Shown: positions 18,591-27,658, numbered from the stretch's first letter. The stretch is 64,000 nt of DNA from Pseudomonas sp. G2-4 (GCF_030064125.1 NZ_CP125957.1:3162001-3226000), one strand, 5' to 3'. The notes: generated by a model from the letters alone, not told the origin. Numbers and translations: made by a program.

Positions 18591-20008
18591 AGCGCTTTGC
18601 TGTGAAAGTGCCGCGTCACTGGGTGGTGATCAACGTCTTGCTGGGCACGCTCACGGTCAGCCTGAACAACAGTTCCCTCAACCCGGCGTTGCCGGCATTC
18701 ATGAGTGCGTTTGCCATCGGCCCGCTGATGGCGACCTGGATCGTCGCGGGTTTCATGACCGCGATGGGCATGACCATGCCGCTGACCAGTTTCCTCAGTC
18801 AGCGGATCGGGCGCAAACGCCTGTATCTGTGGGGCGTGGCAGTGTTCGTCGGCGGCTCGCTGTTGGGCGCCTTGGCCGACTCCATCGCCGTGGTGATTGC
18901 GGCGCGGGTGATCCAGGGCATTGCCAGCGGCCTGATGATTCCGCTGTCGTTGGCGATCATTTTCTCGGTGTATGCCAAGGACGAGCGGGGCCGGGTGACG
19001 GGGTTGTGGGGAGCCGCGGTGATGCTCGCCCCGGCGGTGGGACCGTTGTGCGGCAGCCTGCTGCTGGAGTGGTTCAGTTGGCGCTCGCTGTTCCTGATAA
19101 ACGTGCCCATTGGCCTGCTGGCATTGGTGCTGGGGTTCGGCGTGTTGCCGGCGTCGGAACCGCCCGAACGCAAGCCCTTCGACTTTGCCGGGTATCTGCT
19201 GATCGCCTCGGGCATTGGCTTGTTGATGGTCGCCACCAGTCGCCTGCATCACGCCGGCGGTCTGGTCGATCCGTTCAACCTCGCCATGCTGGCCGCCGGT
19301 GTGCTGTGCCTGATCGCCTTTGTGCGTGTGGAACTGAGCCGCCCGGCACCGCTGCTAAACCTGCGGATTTTCGCCCTGCGCGGCTATCGCTTGAGCGTGA
19401 TCATCGCCGTGGTGCAATCGGTGGGCATGTTCGAGTGCCTGGTGTTGGTGCCGCTGCTGGTGCAAATGGTGTTGGGCTATAGCGCCATCTACACCGGCCT
19501 GGCGCTGCTGTGTACCGCGGTGTTCGCCAGCCTGTTCGGCCACCTGGGCGGCAAATGGCTGGACCAGTACGGGCCGCGGGCCGTGGTGTCAGTGGGCCTG
19601 CTGTTGACCGGAGGGGCGACCCTGGCCCTGGGCATGCTCACACCACAGACCACTCTCGCCACGGTGTTCGTGCTGATGATGGTGCGCGGTGCCGGGCTCG
19701 GGCTTTCCTACATGCCGGTCACCACCGCCGGCCTCAATGCCTTGCCGGAACCGATGGTCACCCAGGGCGCGGCCATGAACAACATCTCCCGGCGTCTCAT
19801 CTCGTCGCTGGCCATCGTGATTGCTGCGCTTTGGCTGGAAATGCGCCTGGGCGCCGGATCCGCCTCTGCGCTGCATGTATCCGAGGCCATCAGCGAAGTG
19901 TTTATTGCCACCGGGACCCTGATCCTCCTGGCCTTGCCTGGCGCCTGGCGTTTCCCCGTGCCCGAACGGGCTCCCGAGGCGCCGTCCGTTGCCCTCGAAC
20001 AACGTTAA
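18587..20008 (+). CDS. MFS exporter (DHA2/EmrB type), probable achromobactin efflux
   Basis: A 473-residue major facilitator with about 14 hydrophobic segments, as in the drug:H+ antiporter-2 family. Motif A-like residues occur in SFLSQRIGRKRLYLWG (about 60-75) and the antiporter motif C-like GAAVMLAPAVGPLCGSLL near 145. The start is GTG 18587, overlapping the acsE stop; upstream codons in the same frame lie inside acsE. The homologue in other achromobactin clusters is called yhcA and is assumed to export the siderophore across the inner membrane. Export of this molecule is inferred from its place in the operon. Confidence 0.87.
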   Translation: MKRFAVKVPRHWVVINVLLGTLTVSLNNSSLNPALPAFMSAFAIGPLMATWIVAGFMTAMGMTMPLTSFLSQRIGRKRLYLWGVAVFVGGSLLGALADSIAVVIAARVIQGIASGLMIPLSLAIIFSVYAKDERGRVTGLWGAAVMLAPAVGPLCGSLLLEWFSWRSLFLINVPIGLLALVLGFGVLPASEPPERKPFDFAGYLLIASGIGLLMVATSRLHHAGGLVDPFNLAMLAAGVLCLIAFVRVELSRPAPLLNLRIFALRGYRLSVIIAVVQSVGMFECLVLVPLLVQMVLGYSAIYTGLALLCTAVFASLFGHLGGKWLDQYGPRAVVSVGLLLTGGATLALGMLTPQTTLATVFVLMMVRGAGLGLSYMPVTTAGLNALPEPMVTQGAAMNNISRRLISSLAIVIAALWLEMRLGAGSASALHVSEAISEVFIATGTLILLALPGAWRFPVPERAPEAPSVALEQR

Positions 20009-20024
20009 TCGATAAGGAATTCCC

Positions 20025-21890
20025 ATGACGATTTTTGAAAAAGCCCCGCACTCGACCTCTTCCTCTGGCCCGGGTGCCTGGCTCGCGACCGTCGATGCCG
20101 ATGTCTGCCGGCGGGTCCAACAGCGCGTAGTGGGCCAGCTGCTGCAAACCCTGCTGTATGAAGACGTGCTGGCGTACCAGTGCCAGCCCCTGGAGGACGG
20201 CCGGTATCGCTTCATCGTGCAAGGCACCGACGCCGACCAGCAACCGGTGCAATACCGCTGCAACGGCCTGCGGAGCACCAGCTTCGAGCTGATTCGCCTC
20301 GACCATGCCAGCCTTGAGCGAGTGGATGCGGAGGGCCAACCCCGGGCGCCGGACCTGCACCAGGCCTTGGCTGAATTGCTCGGTGCGTTCGAGGGCAGCG
20401 CCCACCTGCCACGCTTTATCCAGGAACTGGAACAGACTCAGCTCAAGGACCTGCAGGCCCGCAGCCAGGGCTACAGCGCTCCTCGTGCGGCGCATTTGCT
20501 GGACGTGGACGCGCTGGAACAGCACTTCATGGACGCCCACAGTTACCACCCGTGCTACAAGTCGCGGATCGGTTTCTCTTTGCAGGACAACACGGAGTAC
20601 GGGCCAGAATTCGCCACCCCCATTGCAGTCGTCTGGCTGGCCGTGGCCAAGTCCTGCGGGGCGATGAACCATTCGAACAGAATGGATTTTGAAGCGTTCA
20701 TCCGTCAGGAAGCGGGGGAAGGCCGCGTGCAGCAACTGGCGAAGGTCCTCGAAAGTCGCGGCCAGTCGCCGGAGGATTACTGGCTGATCCCGGTCCATCC
20801 GTGGCAGTGGGAGAACACCATCGTCGCGAATTTTTACCCCGAACTGATCAGCGGCGAGCTGATTCACCTCGGTGTTTCGCACGATCACTACAAGGCCCAG
20901 CAATCGATCCGCACCCTGGCCAACGCCAGCGCGCCCGAGCGTCCGTACGTGAAATTGGCGATGAGCATGACCAACACGTCCAGCACGCGGATTCTGGCGC
21001 GGCATACCGTGATGAACGGCCCGATCATCACTGATTGGCTACAACAGCTGATCGCCACCGACAGCACCGCTCGCGCCCTGGACTTCGTCATCCTGGGTGA
21101 GGTGGCCGGGGTCAGCTTCAGTTATGACCACCTGCCGGCCAGTCGCGCCTCTCAAGCCTACGGCACCCTGGGGGCCATCTGGCGCGAGAGCCTCCACGGT
21201 TACCTCAAACCCGGCGAGCAGGCCGTGCCGTTCAATGGCCTCAGCCACGTGGAAAACCGCTACAGCGGGGGTGAACAGGCGCCGTTCATCGATGCCTGGA
21301 TCGCCCAATACGGCTTGCAGGCCTGGACCCAGCGGTTGCTGGAAGTCACGGTGCCGCCGATCATCCACATGTTGTACGCCGAAGGCATCGGCATGGAGTC
21401 CCACGGTCAGAACATTGTGCTGATCGCCAAGGATGGCTGGCCGCAACGCATTGCCCTCAAGGACTTCCACGACGGCGTGCGCTATTCCCCGGCGCACCTG
21501 GCCCGTCCGGAACTGTGCCCGACCCTGGTGCCGCTGCCCTCCAGCCATGCACGGTTGAACCGTAACTCATTCATCCTCACCGATGACGTCAATGCGGTGC
21601 GCGACTTCTCCTGCGACTGTTTCTTCTTCATCTGCCTGGCGGAAATGGCGATTTTCCTCCACCAGCAGTACCAGCTGGAGGAAAGCCGTTTCTGGCAGAT
21701 GACCGCCAAGGTCATCACCGCTTACCAGGCTGCGCACCCGCAACACCGGGAGCGCTTTGCGCTGTTCGACGTGTTCGCACCCTCTTATGAAGTGGAAGAG
21801 CTGACCAAGCGCCGCCTGCTGGGCGACGGCGAACGGCGCTTCAAGTCGGTGCCCAACCCGCTGCATGCATTCAGGCCGCACACATGCTGA
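20025..21890 (+). CDS. acsC: NIS siderophore synthetase AcsC
   Basis: A 621-residue IucA/IucC-family synthetase. Motifs include HPCYKSRIGFSLQDNTEYGP (about 183-202), IPVHPWQWENTI near 255, MTNTSSTRIL near 312 and ESHGQNIVLI near 465. AAGGAA sits 5 bp ahead of ATG 20025. The three NIS enzymes of the cluster together join citrate, serine-derived ethanolamine, diaminobutyrate and 2-oxoglutarate; which condensation belongs to AcsC cannot be read from sequence alone. It ends in a 7-bp overlap with acsB. Confidence 0.9.
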   Translation: MTIFEKAPHSTSSSGPGAWLATVDADVCRRVQQRVVGQLLQTLLYEDVLAYQCQPLEDGRYRFIVQGTDADQQPVQYRCNGLRSTSFELIRLDHASLERVDAEGQPRAPDLHQALAELLGAFEGSAHLPRFIQELEQTQLKDLQARSQGYSAPRAAHLLDVDALEQHFMDAHSYHPCYKSRIGFSLQDNTEYGPEFATPIAVVWLAVAKSCGAMNHSNRMDFEAFIRQEAGEGRVQQLAKVLESRGQSPEDYWLIPVHPWQWENTIVANFYPELISGELIHLGVSHDHYKAQQSIRTLANASAPERPYVKLAMSMTNTSSTRILARHTVMNGPIITDWLQQLIATDSTARALDFVILGEVAGVSFSYDHLPASRASQAYGTLGAIWRESLHGYLKPGEQAVPFNGLSHVENRYSGGEQAPFIDAWIAQYGLQAWTQRLLEVTVPPIIHMLYAEGIGMESHGQNIVLIAKDGWPQRIALKDFHDGVRYSPAHLARPELCPTLVPLPSSHARLNRNSFILTDDVNAVRDFSCDCFFFICLAEMAIFLHQQYQLEESRFWQMTAKVITAYQAAHPQHRERFALFDVFAPSYEVEELTKRRLLGDGERRFKSVPNPLHAFRPHTC

Positions 21891-22657
21891 GAACCAATCA
21901 ACTGAAACTCAAGCTGGGTGCGGGGCAGGCCACCTATGGCCTGATCAGTTCGATCCCGTCGGCGATGGCGATCGAGCTGATCGCCGAGGCCGGCTACGAC
22001 TTCGTGATCATCGACATGGAACATGTGCTGATCAACCCCGAAACCGTGGAACACATGATCCGCATGGCCGAGGCCTACGCCATCACGCCGCTGGTGCGGG
22101 TCGCGGACCTGGACCCGAAAACCCTGTTGCGCCTGCTCGACGGTGGCGCCCAGGGCATCGTGTTGCCAATGATCGAAAGCCCGGAGCAACTGGCCGAGGC
22201 GATTGCCGCGTGCAAGTACCACCCGTTGGGTCGACGCAGCCTGAATGCCGGACGCCCGGGTTCGTTTGGTAAGTACAGCCTCGCCGAATACGTTGGGCGA
22301 GCCAACGAGCAAATCATGGTGGTGGCGATGATCGAAAGCGCCGTAGGCGCACGACGGGCCGCGGACATTGCAGCGGTGCCCGGGCTGGACATGATCCTCG
22401 AGGGCGCGGCCGACTTGTCGCAGTCCCTGGGAACGCCTTGGCAGATCAACGAGCCTGCCGTGCAGCAGGCCTTGTTGGACACCTGGCAGGCGGCCCGCGC
22501 CGCTGGCGTTCCCTATTGCGCGATTCCCCGCCAACCCGACGACCACGCCCGCTGGCGTGCCCGCGGGGTGAACACCTTTGTGCTGGGCGACGAACGCGGC
22601 ATTGCGTTCCGCGCTCTCCAGGGCCGCTTGGCCATACTTTCTTCAGAAGGACAATGA
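21884..22657 (+). CDS. acsB: HpcH/HpaI aldolase / citrate lyase family protein AcsB
   Basis: A 257-residue TIM-barrel protein of the HpcH/HpaI family. Motifs are FVIIDMEHVLINPE (about 43-56), the metal-site glutamate region LPMIESPEQLAEAI, the conserved GRRSLNAGRPGSFG, and MILEGAADLSQSLG. Family enzymes cleave or form 4-hydroxy-2-oxoacids with a divalent metal. In achromobactin clusters the role of AcsB is not settled; supply of an oxoacid or citrate unit is a reasonable guess. Its start overlaps acsC by 7 bp and acsA follows after 6 bp. Confidence 0.88.
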   Translation: MLRTNQLKLKLGAGQATYGLISSIPSAMAIELIAEAGYDFVIIDMEHVLINPETVEHMIRMAEAYAITPLVRVADLDPKTLLRLLDGGAQGIVLPMIESPEQLAEAIAACKYHPLGRRSLNAGRPGSFGKYSLAEYVGRANEQIMVVAMIESAVGARRAADIAAVPGLDMILEGAADLSQSLGTPWQINEPAVQQALLDTWQAARAAGVPYCAIPRQPDDHARWRARGVNTFVLGDERGIAFRALQGRLAILSSEGQ

Positions 22658-22663
22658 CTCAAG

Positions 22664-24535
22664 ATGACTACTCTGACCCCACAGGCCATGGGCCAAGCGG
22701 CCAACATCGTCATGCAGGACCTGGTGGACTGCCTGCTGGCCGAGCATTTCTTCGGTACCGATCCCTTGCCCCTGGTGAGCGTTGCCGATTGGCAGCAAGC
22801 CCATCCCAAAGCCCCGGCTCAAACTGGGCAGCACATCTGGGAATGGTGCTGCGATCCGGCCGAACAGCGCTTCATCAGTATCGCCCTGCGTCCCGGCATC
22901 ACCCAGCAATGGGAGAAGGTCCCGGGCACGCCAGTGCTGGCGCGCCAGGACGAGCAATGGACGGTCCTCTCCCCAGACGACTTCATGAAGCGCGTGTTCG
23001 GCGCGATGAGCGAGCGCTTCAAGGACAACGATAAAGGCCTGGCGCTGTTTCTCGACGTGCTGCACACCAGCGTTATCCAAACGGCGTTGTCCTTGTCTCA
23101 CGGCGTCGATGACCGGGATCTGATGGCCCAGGATCCGGCGACCTTTTTCCGCACCATGGAGCAATGGGCCTCGTTGCGTGACCGTCCATACCACCCGCTG
23201 GCCAAGGCCAAGCAGGGCCTCGACGATGAAGAGTATCGCCGTTACCAGGCCGAATTCGCCCGTCCGGTGGCCTTGAACTGGGCGGCGGTGGATCGCACGC
23301 TGCTGCAATGCGGCGAGGGCGTGGGTGACCTGGCGCAGTGTCATCCGGCGCGCTACCTGTTGCCGCAGGATCTGCAGGCCCGTCTTGGCCAGGAAATGCA
23401 AGATCGCGGCTTGGCCGACAGCCATGTCGCGCTGCCGGTCCACCCGTGGCAATGGGAGCATGTGCTCGACAAACAACTGGGGGAGGTATTTGCCAAGGGT
23501 GACTGCCAGCGGCTGAGCTTCAATGACGGCGATTTCTTTGCCACCTCGTCCCTGCGTTCCATGACACCGTGCTTCAACAGCGCCGATTACCTCAAGTTGC
23601 CGATGGCGATCCACTCCCTGGGTGCGTCCCGCTACCTGCCGGCGGTGAAGATGATCAACGGCGGGCTGAGCGAAGCCTTGCTTCACGAGGTGCTGGAAAA
23701 AGACACCACGCTGCGCCAATCCCTGCACCTGTGCGACGAGAGCAAGTGGTGGGCGTTCATGCCGCCGCAGGCCACGTTGTTCGACGAAGCACCACGGCAC
23801 CTGTCGGCGATGGTCCGGGGCTACCCGAGGGCGTTGCTCGAGGAGGCCGATACCCGTTTGCTGCCCATGGCTGCCCTGGGCACGCCGTTGCCGGGCAGCA
23901 ACCGGCACTTCTTCGATGATTGGATGCACTACCGCAACCTGCCGGCTGAGGCCGGATCGGTCATGACCTTGTTCCGCGAACTGGCCCGCAGCTTCTTTGA
24001 CATCAACCTGCGCATGTTCCGCCTCGGCATGTTGGGCGAAGTCCACGGACAGAACGCGGTGCTGGTCTGGAAGGACGGCCACGCCGATGGCCTGCTGCTG
24101 CGCGACCACGATTCGCTGCGTATTTTCGTGCCGTGGCTTGAGCGCAACGGTATGGCGGACCCGGAGTATCGCATCAAGAAAGGCCACGCCAACACCCTGT
24201 ATCACGAGCGCCCGGAAGACCTGTTGTTCTGGCTGCAGACCTTGGGTATCCAGGTCAACATGCGGGCAATCATGGACACCCTGGCGCAGGTTTATTCGAT
24301 GCCAGTGACCGGCCTGTGGCTGACCCTGCGAAACGTGCTGGACGAGCTGATCGAAACCATCGACTTCGACGACGATGCGCGGGCGATGATCAAGCGCCAG
24401 CTGTTCGACGCGCCAAACTGGCCGCAGAAACTGTTGCTCACCCCGATGATCGAGCGGGCCGGTGGCCCAGGCAGCATGCCGTTCGGCAAGGGCGAGGTGG
24501 TCAACCCGTTCCGCCGGCTGTCCCTGGAGGCCTGA
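22664..24535 (+). CDS. acsA: NIS siderophore synthetase AcsA
   Basis: A 623-residue IucA/IucC-family synthetase. The ATP-binding signature appears as RDRPYHPLAKAKQGL (about 170-184), LPVHPWQWEHVL near 258, and GEVHGQNAVLVWKDGHAD near 458 in the FhuF-like C-terminal domain. AGAAGGA precedes the ATG. It completes the trio with AcsD and AcsC. The 5-bp gap to the FhuF-like gene indicates that the operon continues beyond the core acs genes. Confidence 0.9.
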   Translation: MTTLTPQAMGQAANIVMQDLVDCLLAEHFFGTDPLPLVSVADWQQAHPKAPAQTGQHIWEWCCDPAEQRFISIALRPGITQQWEKVPGTPVLARQDEQWTVLSPDDFMKRVFGAMSERFKDNDKGLALFLDVLHTSVIQTALSLSHGVDDRDLMAQDPATFFRTMEQWASLRDRPYHPLAKAKQGLDDEEYRRYQAEFARPVALNWAAVDRTLLQCGEGVGDLAQCHPARYLLPQDLQARLGQEMQDRGLADSHVALPVHPWQWEHVLDKQLGEVFAKGDCQRLSFNDGDFFATSSLRSMTPCFNSADYLKLPMAIHSLGASRYLPAVKMINGGLSEALLHEVLEKDTTLRQSLHLCDESKWWAFMPPQATLFDEAPRHLSAMVRGYPRALLEEADTRLLPMAALGTPLPGSNRHFFDDWMHYRNLPAEAGSVMTLFRELARSFFDINLRMFRLGMLGEVHGQNAVLVWKDGHADGLLLRDHDSLRIFVPWLERNGMADPEYRIKKGHANTLYHERPEDLLFWLQTLGIQVNMRAIMDTLAQVYSMPVTGLWLTLRNVLDELIETIDFDDDARAMIKRQLFDAPNWPQKLLLTPMIERAGGPGSMPFGKGEVVNPFRRLSLEA

Positions 24536-24540
24536 GGGGC

Positions 24541-25365
24541 ATGGTGGCCAACAGCATGCGTGGGGCTGAACGGGCTTGCGCCGTTGTGTCCCGTGGTTTT
24601 ACGGCCGGCGAATGGGCGGTGCTCAGCGGCGCCTTGCGGCTCAAGCCAGCAGGGGGGCGCGATCCGGTGCGCTCCCTGGCAGCCCATGAACTATTGAACG
24701 GCGGCGTGTGCCTGCGTTTGTTGGATGAGCTGACACCGGTGATCGGCTCGCCATCCCGGGCGATCACCGCTTCGTTGTTGAGCAAGCGGATTGCGTTCCT
24801 CGCGACCGGCGCCTGTCTTTATGCGTTGTCGGCATGTGACAAGGGGCTGCGGCTGTCCCTGGATAACTGCATCATCGAGTACGGCCACGACGAGGGGCGC
24901 TGGACCTCGTCGATGCCGCTGCTGGACCTTGAGCCGCAGGGCTACGTCAATGGCCACCGGGAGCACTGGCGCGAAATGTTGGTCAGCGATTTGTTCGCCG
25001 GGTTGCTCAAACCACTTTGGGACTGCTTCGTCCAGGTCAGCGGTATTTCCCGGCGCATTCTCTGGGAAAACACCGCGGTGCGGGTGTACTCGCTGTACGA
25101 AAAACGCATGGACAGCCTTCAGGATCCTTCCGTACGCCGTCGTGTCGAGGCTGACTTCGATTGGCTGCTGAACCAGGCTGATCCAGCTTTGTTCGGCCTC
25201 GACTACAACCCATTGCAGTATTTTCGCCGTCCCCCCATGCCCCTTGGAAACGGTCTGGACTGTCGGCGTCTGCGACGTACCTGCTGTTTCTATTACAAGG
25301 CCAGCAACCCGGTCGAATACTGTTCGGCCTGCCCGTTGCTGCGAAAGAGAAAAAAACATGAATGA
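24541..25365 (+). CDS. FhuF-like siderophore-iron reductase
   Basis: A 274-residue protein resembling FhuF ferric-siderophore reductases. The decisive feature is the C-terminal cluster Cys-Cys-x10-Cys-x2-Cys (TCCFYYKASNPVEYCSACPL), the 2Fe-2S binding pattern of FhuF. The N-terminal part has hydrophobic, non-membrane character (LSKRIAFLATGACLYALSAC). ATG 24541 is 5 bp after acsA; a nearby GGAGG lies inside the acsA end, so translation is probably coupled. The likely role is reductive release of iron from imported ferric achromobactin in the cytoplasm. That substrate is inference from the operon. Confidence 0.8.
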   Translation: MVANSMRGAERACAVVSRGFTAGEWAVLSGALRLKPAGGRDPVRSLAAHELLNGGVCLRLLDELTPVIGSPSRAITASLLSKRIAFLATGACLYALSACDKGLRLSLDNCIIEYGHDEGRWTSSMPLLDLEPQGYVNGHREHWREMLVSDLFAGLLKPLWDCFVQVSGISRRILWENTAVRVYSLYEKRMDSLQDPSVRRRVEADFDWLLNQADPALFGLDYNPLQYFRRPPMPLGNGLDCRRLRRTCCFYYKASNPVEYCSACPLLRKRKKHE

Positions 25366-25981
25366 TTCAATCGCGCCGCCGCTCACGGGGATTACCGCAT
25401 CGCTGCTGGCGCAGTACCGAAGCATCCCTTCGTCCACTGTCGGGCATTTCACCGATACGGGTTATCTACGGGGGATCCGCCCGTTGTTCGATAATCTGCG
25501 CATGGTAGGCAAAGTCGTCACGGTGAAGCTCTTCACCCCGGACGGCAGCGTCCTGCGCGAAGCCTTGCTGCTCAGCGAACCAGGGGACGTGCTGGTGGTG
25601 GAGTGCGTGGGCGACCCCGAATGTGCCTGCTGGGGAGAGCTGCGAACACTGGCCGGCCTGATCAAAGGGTTGGCCGGCGTTGTGGTGTGCGGCGCGGTGA
25701 CCGACGTGGTGGCCTTGCGCACCCATCGCCTGCCGGTGTTCAGTCGCAGTGTCAGCGCGTTCACGACCCGCAGTCTTGGCCTGGGTGGCGAGGTCGACCA
25801 ACCGATCCAGGTTTCAGGTATCACGGTGCGACCCGGGGACATCGCGATCGGCGACGATGACGGGGTGTTCATCCTCGGCGTGCAACAGGCCATCGACCTG
25901 TTGCCGAAACTGTTGGCGAAGGAGCAGGCGGATCAATTGAAAAGAACCGAGTTCTTGCAACGCATCCCGGCGGCACGCTGA
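25358..25981 (+). CDS. RraA / HMG-CHA aldolase-like protein
   Basis: A 207-residue RraA-fold protein, starting in an ATGAATGA overlap with the FhuF-like stop. Family motifs are PSSTVGHFTDTG (about 24-35), WGELRTLAGLIKGLAGVVV (92-110) and the closing RPGDIAIGDDDGVFIL. Aldolases of this family (4-hydroxy-4-methyl-2-oxoglutarate type) have an Arg-Asp pair in a GAVRD segment; here the segment reads GAVTD (112-116), so the arginine is replaced by Thr115. It may thus be a non-catalytic or altered family member. Its place as last gene of the siderophore operon suggests a link to 2-oxoglutarate or citrate handling; that is inference. It ends 3 bp before a convergent gene. Confidence 0.72.
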   Translation: MNDSIAPPLTGITASLLAQYRSIPSSTVGHFTDTGYLRGIRPLFDNLRMVGKVVTVKLFTPDGSVLREALLLSEPGDVLVVECVGDPECACWGELRTLAGLIKGLAGVVVCGAVTDVVALRTHRLPVFSRSVSAFTTRSLGLGGEVDQPIQVSGITVRPGDIAIGDDDGVFILGVQQAIDLLPKLLAKEQADQLKRTEFLQRIPAAR

Positions 25982-25984
25982 TCG

Positions 25985-26386
25985 TCAGGCGTCGCGGAAC
26001 AGGTCGTGGGCGTCCAGCAGTCGCCAGGCGATTTCGGGGCGTTTTTCCAGGCCGCGGCGGATGGCGGCTGGGATCGTCTGCCGAATCTTGCGACACAGGC
26101 CGGGCTGGTCCTGGAATTCGATGGCGATGCCCCGCATGGTCCGGACTTCGTTGTAGCCGGGTTCGACGGTCAGGCGGATGCCCAGGTTCTCGTACAAACG
26201 TTGCTGTAGGCGCTCGAGTTCATCCAGGCTCTGGATGTTTTCCAACCGTTCGAGCAGGCGCTTTTCTTCCTGGCGATTGAAGCAAAGGATGCGCAGGTCG
26301 CTGCCAGGTGTTTGCAGCAGTGCGTCGCGCCCACAATCACAGACGCCGGGCGGGCAGGGGGGGCGGATCGGAATCGACGCGGTCAT
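25985..26386 (-). CDS. Small protein with N-terminal Cys-Pro-Pro-Gly-x-Cys-x-Cys motif, function unknown
   Basis: A 133-residue protein that I do not recognise. Residues about 10-19 contain Pro-Pro-Cys-Pro-Pro-Gly-Val-Cys-Asp-Cys, three closely spaced cysteines; another Cys follows near 37 (LRILCFNRQEEKRLLERL). The rest is helical and rich in Arg, Glu and Leu, with LRLTVEPGYNEVRTMRGIAI-like strands in the second half. The cysteines suggest a metal or Fe-S site. ATG 26386 has GGAG only 3 bp upstream, so the start is moderately certain. Its stop is 3 bp from the stop of the RraA-like gene on the other strand; no terminator fits between. Confidence 0.6.
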   Translation of the reverse strand: MTASIPIRPPCPPGVCDCGRDALLQTPGSDLRILCFNRQEEKRLLERLENIQSLDELERLQQRLYENLGIRLTVEPGYNEVRTMRGIAIEFQDQPGLCRKIRQTIPAAIRRGLEKRPEIAWRLLDAHDLFRDA

Positions 26387-26417
26387 GGGCTCCACAAAGT
26401 CTGCAACACTACGAAGC

Positions 26418-26460
26418 CGCCTCTGAGGCGATGGGCTGTCCCAGGCAATGTGATGCCTGG
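26418..26460. other. Two adjacent perfect hairpins between the DUF1348 gene and the Cys-rich gene
   Basis: CGCCTC-T-GAGGCG at 26418-26430 and CCAGGCA-ATGTGA-TGCCTGG at 26441-26460 are perfect inverted repeats 10 bp apart. They lie after the DUF1348 stop and in the leader of the Cys-rich gene on the minus strand. No T run follows either, so a role in mRNA processing or partial termination is only a possibility. Confidence 0.4.
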
Positions 26461-26552
26461 CGCCTCGCGGGTCAACCCTGTCGGGTGGCCACTTGTCTGC
26501 CGCGACAGTGCGCTCCAGCGCTCCCACAGGGGATTGTGGTGGGCCAGAGGGC

Positions 26553-27032
26553 CTACAGCCCCAACTCGGACAACGCCGGATGATCATCCGGCCGGCGTCC
26601 CAGCGGCCAATGGAATTTACGCTCGCTTTCCTTGATCGGCATATCGTTGATGCAGGCGTAGCGGTTGGACATCAGGCCCTGCTCGTCAAATTCCCAGTTT
26701 TCATTGCCGTAGGAGCGGAACCAGTTGCCCGAATCGTCGTGCCATTCGTAGGCGTAGCGTACGGCGATGCGGTTGTCGGTGAAGGCCCACAGCTCCTTGA
26801 TCAGCCGGTAATCCAGCTCCTTGGCCCATTTGCGGGTCAAGAACGCCTTGGCTTCTTCGCGGTTATGGACGAACTCGGCGCGGTTACGCCATTGCGTATC
26901 CAGCGTATAGGCCAGCGACACCCGTTGTGGATCCCGGGAGTTCCAGCCGTCCTCGGCCAGTCGAACTTTCTCGATAGCCGATTCACGGGTGAAGGGCGGT
27001 AAGGGCGGACGAACTTCAGCGGGGGACGACAT
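26553..27032 (-). CDS. DUF1348 / NTF2-like family protein
   Basis: A 159-residue soluble protein of the DUF1348 family within the NTF2-like fold. Typical stretches are [59 protein letters not shown] and the end [20 protein letters not shown]. The reaction is unknown; some relatives are described as nuclear-transport-factor-2-like or SnoaL-type isomerase homologues. It follows the TetR gene on the same strand by 56 bp, so it is very likely a target of that regulator. Confidence 0.85.
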   Translation of the reverse strand: MSSPAEVRPPLPPFTRESAIEKVRLAEDGWNSRDPQRVSLAYTLDTQWRNRAEFVHNREEAKAFLTRKWAKELDYRLIKELWAFTDNRIAVRYAYEWHDDSGNWFRSYGNENWEFDEQGLMSNRYACINDMPIKESERKFHWPLGRRPDDHPALSELGL

Positions 27033-27088
27033 GGCAACTCTCCAGACAGTGATTATCGACGTGTACAGCGGTTTAAGAAGTGCATGTG

Positions 27089-27658
27089 TTAGTTAATTTC
27101 AACCAATAAAGTTTTGAGCATGTCCCGGGCATCATCAGCGGCGCTGTGATCGCCCATGACTAGCGCAACGGTAATGGCGCCGTCGATCAGGATCAGTAAT
27201 TGTCGGGCCAGGGCGTCCGGGTGTTCGACACCTTGGTCAGCGCACAGCCGGGTGACATAGCCGAGTAACTTCTGTTTGTGCACCTTCGCCACTTGGCGGA
27301 CCGGGTCTTGTGGGTCGCCGGTTTCGCCGCTGGTGTTGATGAACGCACAGCCGCGAAAGCCCTCGCTGTCGAACCAACCCTTGAGCACGGTGAACAGGTT
27401 GAGCAGCCGTGCGGCCGGTGTCGGCGCCTTGTCGACCTCGCTGCTGAACCAGTGCATCCAGCGTTCATCCCGCCGTTTGAGGGCGGCCACGATCAGATCG
27501 TCCTTGTTGGCAAAATAGCGGTAGATGCTTTTCCTGGAGACGCCGGCGGTTTTCACCAGAAGGTCCATGCCGGTGGCCGCAATGCCACTTTTGTAGATCA
27601 ACTTTTCGGCGACATCGAGGATGATGTCTCGTGTTTCGGAGCTATTGATTTCGTTCAT
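27089..27658 (-). CDS. TetR-family transcriptional repressor
   Basis: A 189-residue regulator. The N-terminal helix-turn-helix is seen in [40 protein letters not shown] (residues about 10-58). The C-terminal ligand domain ([36 protein letters not shown]) belongs to the group annotated with TetR_C_16/YxaF-like domains. ATG 27658 is chosen; an earlier in-frame ATG at 27706 would put the palindrome of 27671-27684 inside the coding region. The palindrome in front of the gene is the probable auto-operator, and the DUF1348 gene downstream is the probable target. Confidence 0.87.
   Translation of the reverse strand: MNEINSSETRDIILDVAEKLIYKSGIAATGMDLLVKTAGVSRKSIYRYFANKDDLIVAALKRRDERWMHWFSSEVDKAPTPAARLLNLFTVLKGWFDSEGFRGCAFINTSGETGDPQDPVRQVAKVHKQKLLGYVTRLCADQGVEHPDALARQLLILIDGAITVALVMGDHSAADDARDMLKTLLVEIN

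Noticed and set aside
14055..24535. Assignment of the NIS cluster to vibrioferrin, aerobactin, rhizobactin or staphyloferrin
   Set aside because: Three IucA/IucC enzymes with AcsE-like decarboxylase, AcsF-like aminotransferase and AcsB-like aldolase in this order fit achromobactin; no N-hydroxylase or acetyltransferase of aerobactin type is present.
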